Source of the DNA: Vanessa cardui
Taxonomy: Eukaryota; Arthropoda; Insecta; Lepidoptera; Nymphalidae
Assembly (NCBI RefSeq): GCF_905220365.1
Contig: NC_061127.1
Coordinates: forward strand, 4,836,001-4,900,000
Direction: 5' to 3'
DNA length: 64,000 bases
Below the pieces are notes generated by a model, which was not told the DNA's origin, did not search any database, and saw only the letters and a program-made list of their open reading frames with translations. This document shows positions 57,600 through 64,000 of the stretch, piece after piece. The stretch's first letter is position 1; the number at the start of each line of letters is the position of its first letter. The position numbers were made by a program, and so were the translations under genes.

Positions 57600-58375
57600 T
57601 TTCACTTTTACATGTATGACAGCTAAATAAATATAATTATTGACTTATATTATATAAAATTTAAAGTGTTTAATATTCTATTTTTTAAGAATTATTTAAA
57701 TAAATTGAATAAAATAAGATTATTAAATAATAATAATATTACACCATTATTACTTTTTAGTGCATATTTATTTGTTTTAAAATTGTACCTATTTTGTTTG
57801 AAGTCGGTTTGCCTTTTTGTTAAAATTTTTATTTATTTTTTTATTTTAAGTGAAGCTGATGTAAACAAACTATTTTTTCTTAATATGGATAGATTAAGCG
57901 TGCCCATTGTATGACTCAGAAACTACTTCGAGGACAATTTCAAAAGAAACTTGGGAATAAAGCAAAGATAGACTTTCGAATTCGACTTTCTTTTTAATAG
58001 ATAGTTTGATTCAAGGGGATGGTTTGTATATATTGTGTGTACATGAACAACATAGTAAAGAAACACTGATAATTTTAGATGTTTGCAATGTAATGTCGTA
58101 AATAAACAAATTCTGTAGTATATTTAGTCTCAGTATTGCACCCGTGCAAATTCGGGGCGGGTAGCTAGTTGATTATTATATTCGACTATGATAATTACAT
58201 GAACATTACCACGTTACGGAAGGTAACTCAAATATCCATATAATCTATAAATAAAAGATTTGGCAGAGTATCGCTAACATGCTCCTCAGAATTGTTCTGT
58301 TCCCTTCCATTCCGTTACTTTGTCATGGATCCTATACTCAGAATATTACCAAACTTTTAACAAACTACCCTTGAA
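57600..58375. other. 3' flank of the cluster with element debris
   Basis: At 57780-57850 a reversed match to the head of the 62819 element is seen (TTTTGTTTGAAGTCGGTTTG, then TTGTTAAAATTTTTATTTA). At 58141-58170 CAAATTCGGGGCGGGTAGCT looks like another element end. No gene is present. Confidence 0.5.
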
Positions 58376-58656
58376 GTATATCCTTTATAATGAAAGAAGA
58401 ATCATCAAAATTGGTTGGCGCAATTTTGAGTTATTCACCTATTTATCACGCACATACACACACATATACATAATGCAAATTTAAGACTTATATCGTTTTC
58501 ATATGTAAAAAGGAACCACACCGGAAGCACTAGCTTTCAAACCAAAAGAAATCTCATAATCGGTCCACCCAGTTAAAAATTATGAGGTAACAATTTTAAA
58601 TAAACAAAAAATACAGACGAATTGATAACCTACTTCTTTTTGAAGTCGGTTAAAAC
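58376..58656 (+). mobile_element. Non-coding transposon piece ending GAAGTCGGTT
   Basis: GAATCATCAAAATTGGTTGG, TAATGCAAATTTAAGACTTA, ATCGGTCCACCCAGTTAAAA and CAGACGAATTGATAACCTAC, ending TTTTTGAAGTCGGTTAAAA. It matches 63059-63370 along its whole length. Confidence 0.7.
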
Positions 58657-59059
58657 AGAATTATACACAGGAATATTCTGGGATATGTACTAAACAAAAC
58701 AAAATAATTATGTGACGTATGTATACTTTCCTAGTACGTGATTTGTTTTAATTTTGCTATGCTGTGCATTTCACCTGCATTTCTGGATAAGTCCTGACTA
58801 TTGAATCAGTTTCCGAGATTTCTTGACGTTTACCAGATCTGATACTTTCCATAAACTTCATGAACCAAAACATTTTTTTAAAGAAGACTGATTGTTCTTC
58901 GGATACGAGTAAGCGTTCAAAATTTAAAATATTCAGTTAAAAATTATATCAAGCTATATAAATCTTTTAAAAAAATCGAATAGTCTCCAGAATACCTATG
59001 TTTATTAATTTTAAATACATACATTGCTGGTATACCAACCCTGAACAGACGAAATGGTC

Positions 59060-59200
59060 TAGTTGTTAGGGGTTTCAGTGGGTAAGAATGCCACTTAATT
59101 GAAATGCCCTCCGGGGCCAGTGTATCTTACGAAGTTAGTGTATTCAAGACTGCAAATTCAAACCCGGGCAAGCACCACTGGTATTTTCGTTTGTTGGATG
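59060..59200 (+). mobile_element. Diverged tRNA-like SINE head
   Basis: GACGAAATGGTCTAGTTGTT and further ATTCAAACCCGGGCAAGCAC (box B-like) resemble the family 1 SINE head, with an insertion between the boxes. The body is missing. Confidence 0.45.
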
Positions 59201-59331
59201 TGTTGATACTTACAAAAGATGACGTGTATGTGTGTAGCGTATATGTCGTAGTGTATAATAAATAGTGACCAACAGTTGATCCCTAAGTTCTCACGCACTA
59301 GTAAAGTATATATAAATATGATTTTTTGGCG

Positions 59332-59545
59332 AGCATCAAAGGTCCTTTGTGAGATGGGCCAGATGTTAAGTGATCACCATCGCCTACATACTTTGGTGCT
59401 GGAAGTAATATTAACCATTCCTTACATACACTGCGCACAACTTTGGGAACTGCGATGTTATGTCTCTTGTGCCTGTAATTACCTAGCATTGTAATGCCTA
59501 TTGTGTAAATATCTTGAGACGGGCTTTTACACAGCCTTATCACCA
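59332..59545 (+). repeat. Dispersed repeat family 2, diverged
   Basis: GATGGGCCAGATGTTAAGTG, ACCATTCCTTACATACACTG and ACTGCGATGTTATGTCTCTT in family order. Confidence 0.6.
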
Positions 59546-59559
59546 ATTAATGTAGTATA

Positions 59560-60395
59560 TATCTGCTAATAATCTAAGGTCAAAAGTTGGAAAAGCGTAG
59601 TGGAATAATCTTCAAAACTTAAACGAAGACAAGGTACAATGTGCAGTATCCATAACAATAGTATGAAACTTAAACAAAACTTCCCTGATGATATGATTCT
59701 CGCTTCTTTAAATAAAAAAATAAATAAATAGTTATAGTTTCTTGCAGTTTTTCGTTAACTTATTCTAACATTACATTTGATTTTTATGACGCAATTTTTA
59801 CTTTTGATGTTTAGATTTTTGTTTATGATAATAAATTAAAATTTAGATTCAAAGATTACATCAAAATTTGATTTTGTCGTTAGAAGATGCTTTTAGGATA
59901 TTAACATAGTTTACGTTAGATACAAGGAATAAATCTAATGAACTAACTTTCGAATGTTAACTAAAAGCACTCAATGATGACATCAAATTATCTTTTATAG
60001 ATAAGAAAGTAGGTATGCCTAGGTAATAAACTGAAAATCATAAATGATAACTTCGGTTCAAGTTATTTGTCGCGCAATATTAATCTTTATTTAAACGAAT
60101 TTCACGATCATTCTCTGTTAATAAAATTGGTATTATTTTATAAAAATTAATTTACAGAGATCAAGTCACATTACTAATAGCTAATTGAATAAAGCCGGAT
60201 AGATTTAATATTGATAAGATTGTAACATTTATATCTTAACATATTAAATTTACGTTTCTTATGATCGATCGTTACTTACGATCTCTTATGTTTGGGTAAT
60301 GCAAAATTCGTCTGTTATATATACATGGAAACCATATGTGCTGTTAACTTTTTTCACAGCTTATTATTTCTACATAGAGTTGTGCTGACTCCATC
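59560..60395. other. Intergenic AT-rich DNA, nothing recognised
   Basis: No frame or repeat could be supported. Confidence 0.4.
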
Positions 60396-60401
60396 ATCAT
60401 C

Positions 60402-60600
60402 ATAAACAACAGCATGTAAATTACCCACTGCTGGGCTAAGGCTATTTTACCACATTCCACCACGCTGCTTTAATGCGTTCTGTATTGCATTGGTGGATAC
60501 ATATGTGGCAGAATTTGGTTTCAATTAGTCACATGCAGGTTTCCTCACGATGTTTTTCTCCACCGCCGAGCACAAAATGAATTACAAACACAAATTTACT
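60402..60600 (-). mobile_element. SINE family 1, 5'-truncated, reversed
   Basis: ACAACAGCATGTAAATTACC, CATTCCACCACGCTGC and TCCACCGCCGAGCACAAAAT. The tRNA-like head is absent. Confidence 0.8.
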
Positions 60601-60949
60601 TTTAAATAGCCTACATATTTTATTGTAAAGTATTTGTCGTTTTATTTACATATAATTTTTACATTATTAGAAATTATATTAAACGTTGCGGAATTCTAAT
60701 TATAAATATAAATATGGAGATGTGATTGTTGGTTAGGCTTTCTTAAATGATTGATTTTGACAAAAAAAGTCCACGACGTCTGATAAAATGTATATAAGTA
60801 TTAAATACGTGGAATACCTTTTGAGATAAGAATATTGTGTTATCTAAATATCGTATTTAATTATATTACACGAGGATATCGATTGGTGTGTTATCGTTTG
60901 AAAAGATAAGGAAAGCCCTCGACTTCGATGACGTGTATGTATATTTTTT

Positions 60950-61232
60950 TTATGGTATAGTTTGGCGGACGAGCATATGGGCCTGATGGTAAGTGGTCAC
61001 CATCACCCATAGACAATGACGCTGTAAGAAATATTAACTATTCCTTACATCGTCAATTTGCCACCAACCTTGGGAGCTAAGATATTATGTCCCTTGTGCC
61101 TGTAGTTACACTGGTTCACTCGCCCTTCAAACCGGAACATAACAATACTGAGTACTGTTATTTGACGGTAGAATAACTGATGAGTGGGTGGTACCTATCC
61201 AAAGAGGCTTGCACAAGGCTCTCTCACCAAGT
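60950..61232 (+). repeat. Dispersed repeat family 2, nearly full length
   Basis: ATGGTATAGTTTGGCGGACG to GGCTTGCACAAGGCTCTCTC, with a four-base loss at GGGC(CACC)TGATGG. It is little diverged. Confidence 0.8.
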
Positions 61233-61239
61233 AATATGT

Positions 61240-62815
61240 GTATGGAAATCGTTTTACTTTTTATACATTCAAATAACATAAAATCAACGCGTAGGACAAG
61301 TTTATAGTAACTAATGTTTCCCGTATCTAAGCAGTTCGTTGTAAGGGGTTTATATTTTTTGTTTAGTCAAAAAAGAAACGAAAACATAAATAATTACAAA
61401 AAATGCCATTCCATTCACTACACGAATTGCGCGTCACACTCCGCGATCGTTGACTTGCCCGTGATTTAAGTGCCGAGACGTATTATATTACTTGTGGATT
61501 GCCCGCAGATTTGTCAATAGCGACAAATCCAGCGTATAGGCAAGAGTGTGAATGTGAGGCTTTATATATTGAGATAGCAATCACTGGCTTAAAACTTGTA
61601 GGAAAAATGCTGTTCCGAAGAATAAGGTTACAAACAAGCTCTAAAAGATCGCGACAAATTTATAACACAGTTGTAGAACACTAGGAGCTCTCTAAGAGTT
61701 TATGAGATGAGATGAGTTATATGTATGGGTTTGAACTGTGTTGCAGTTGATGTGCTATAGGTCCACATACTAGGGTAATATAGGTTAAGTTTGTATGGTC
61801 TTCTTCTTCTTCTTCTTCTTCTCCTTCTTAGTCGTTTCCTCATTATTGAGGGTCGTGACCACCATGCGTGTGGCTCTCTTGTACACATCTCACCACCTCC
61901 CTTTAGTCATTCCTATTCTATGCCATTCGTAGGCAGGCCTGAGCACTGGCTCTTTAGATGACATTACTGTGTCTATCCACCAGGACGGCACCAGCACCTC
62001 TACCTCTACCACCACCAACCATTATAAGTATGGTGTACCGTTAGCTTAAATTTGCCGATATAAAAACCCCTTTCCATTAAACGCTCAGTAAAGAGCTATA
62101 TTTTGGCTGAAAGTCTGATATATTATCAGCATAACCTGACAGATGTTGTCCTACCCGTATACCAATTGTTATTCTGAACAGCTCAACGATATTTAACTTG
62201 ATAAACCGCAACGTCATCAAACGGCGAGTTGTAATAAAGTTAATTACGTACACCTTCTCCATAAACAATCATTTGTATTTGCCAACTTATATTGTAATTG
62301 CTGAAATGACATCGAAGAATTATTATCCTAATGTCTATGTCACCGTAACATTACAAAATTCGTTAGATTACAATCTGACGGGACAGATTATAATCTTTCG
62401 AAATACTTGGAACTGTGAAATATGATTGCAATTTAACGTATTATTTTTCCCTAGAGTGTAATCTTACGAATTTTGTAATCTTACGGTGACATATACATAC
62501 CAATTTATACCACATTTTTATTTATATCTTATAAATATATATTTACCTAGGTTTATATCAGTACTTTAAACTCGATTAACTCTTGTATTGTGCTCACTTA
62601 GTTACTTTATCAACCTTACAACCATTATGAGTAGTAGGTAATGTATATAATATCAATAGTATAATATATTCTTAAATATAAAATACAAGCCCAATTGATT
62701 GAGTGTCGAATACAAATTTTATAAAAGATTTTAAATTTACTATTTTTATTATTACAGTTATAAAATACAGGATATTTACCATGTTTTTTATTTTCATCGA
62801 GCTCCACCGAATAAA
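61240..62815. other. Intergenic, simple repeat and eroded element
   Basis: A TTC-rich tract lies at 61800-61830. The next 200 bp (GGTCGTGACCACCATGCGTG, CCACCAGGACGGCACCAGCA) look like eroded transposon coding DNA. No gene is seen. Confidence 0.4.
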
Positions 62816-62818
62816 AAT

Positions 62819-63370
62819 AAATATGATAAATAAAAATTTTAACAAAAAAAAAACCGACTTCAAACAAAACACTATTTTAAAACAAATGAATATGCTCTAA
62901 AAAGTAATAAAAATAATTGCGTATGCAACATATTTTTTAGAGTCCTCCTAAGTAAAATGAAATCAAAAATATTAGACTACTTAAAAGTCGATTTACGATT
63001 ACATTACGATTATATATAGTTATTGGTATATTTGGAGCCGGTGTCAGCCAAGAAAACCGTGAGTATGAAGTATATTTTTTATAATAAAAAAAGAATCATC
63101 AAAATTGGTTAAAGAGATTTTCAGTTATTCACCTATTTGTCGCGCATATACATAATGCAAATTTAAGACTTATCTCGTTTTCATACGGATATACCATCAT
63201 CGGAAAAAAATAAAATTAAAATGGGACCCAACGGGAAGCACTACCTTTTAAACAAAAAAAAAAAATTATCAAAATCGGTCCACCCAATCAAAAGTTATGA
63301 GGTAACAAACATAAAAAAAAGAAAATACAGACGAATTGATAACCTCCTCCTTTTTAAAGTCGGTTGAAAA
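62819..63370 (+). mobile_element. Non-autonomous element bounded by AACCGACTTC / GAAGTCGGTT-like ends
   Basis: The left part reads AAAAAACCGACTTCAAACAA. The right part has the GAATCATCAAAATTGGTT body, TCGGTCCACCCAATCAAAAG, and ends TTTTTAAAGTCGGTTGAAA. The ends are imperfect inverted repeats about 500 bp apart. It has no coding capacity. The right part recurs at 58376 and the left edge, reversed, at 57780. Confidence 0.6.
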
Positions 63371-64000
63371 GTGGTAAATATATCGCGTAGATATTAACTG
63401 TGTAATAATACAAATTTTATATTGAATTAAAACACATATTACTTAACTGTCCGGAAAAAGTAACTAATTCAGCTATTATTTTTGGTAGAATATCTACACT
63501 CCGAACAACAACCCTGCAACAACAACAACTTTAAATTTAAACGAAACTTGTTAATTGGAGATTCAAAATTACGTTACGGTCTTTGAATTAAGTACATTGG
63601 GATTAAAAGCCGAAAAAATCGAATATGAGATTTTGTAACTTCTTTCGGATCTCATTCATTAAATATTAAACAGTGACATTGTTACGGTGATATCCTTAAC
63701 AGATTATAGATATATAATAGTAGGTCGCTCTCGAAACATCCAGTTTATTCAAAAGATTTCTTAGGTATTTTTAGTCACGGATTTGGCGCCAAAATGTTGA
63801 TTAAAACCTTTTTCATATGCAGCCACCGCTTTCCAAACGGCCAGTAACATTTTTTCGCTCTCAAAAATTATTTATTCAATTGTAACAATTTAGCAAATAT
63901 CAGTTAAGGATCCTCTTTAATTTTCTGCACATCTACGAGAGCTCTTCAAAATGAGACGATAAACGATCTCTTATGTGCATCTATTGACCAATAATTACTG
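63371..64000. other. Right edge of window, nothing recognised
   Basis: AT-rich DNA without supported features. Confidence 0.4.

Noticed and set aside
57666..57914. 82-codon frame similar to one at 62672-62872
   Set aside because: The similarity (LFCLKSV) comes from shared transposon end sequence read through, not from a protein family.

Overview
The window is AT-rich eukaryotic DNA, almost certainly from a lepidopteran and probably a nymphalid-type butterfly. The reasons are split genes with GT-AG introns, tRNA-derived SINEs, 3' ends of non-LTR retrotransposons of types common in Lepidoptera, and a dispersed repeat of about 280 bp present in about fifteen copies. All gene models below were read by eye from reading frames and splice sites. 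No homology search was run.

Left part (1-15.6 kb, minus strand). The first two coding exons of a calponin/transgelin-family muscle protein (Chd64 / muscle protein 20 type) lie at 15361-15414 and 1416-1552. They are separated by a 13.8 kb intron full of old repeats and two perfect hairpins. The rest of the gene lies beyond position 1.

Middle (17.6-29.5 kb). This is a cluster of small orphan genes. Gene A (plus strand) and genes B and C (minus strand) each encode a short basic or polar N-terminus, one membrane segment and a polar tail. A and B, and probably C, share a phase-0 intron after the membrane segment, and the A and B tails match in heptad spacing. Gene D (minus strand, 27012-29493) is a five-exon membrane protein whose splice phases all agree. 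No function can be assigned to any of them.

Repeat block (30-46 kb). Here lie a degenerate LINE fragment with a SINE nested in it, a tandemly duplicated composite unit (32.59-39.16 kb) and a 5'-truncated Jockey-type LINE with a long open RT frame (43.2-45.0 kb). Each composite unit holds an exon-like segment, a dead RT fragment, a 21-bp minisatellite and a promoter/first-exon-like segment with a hairpin. The units are delimited by (TA)n tracts.

Right part (46.8-57.5 kb, plus strand). Three tandem GT10 alpha-1,3-fucosyltransferase genes (C-like type) each have two exons split at the same phase-2 position. Copies 1 and 3 resemble each other more than either resembles copy 2. All keep the family signature and look functional as Golgi type II membrane enzymes. 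The last 6.5 kb contains only repeats and unassigned AT-rich DNA.
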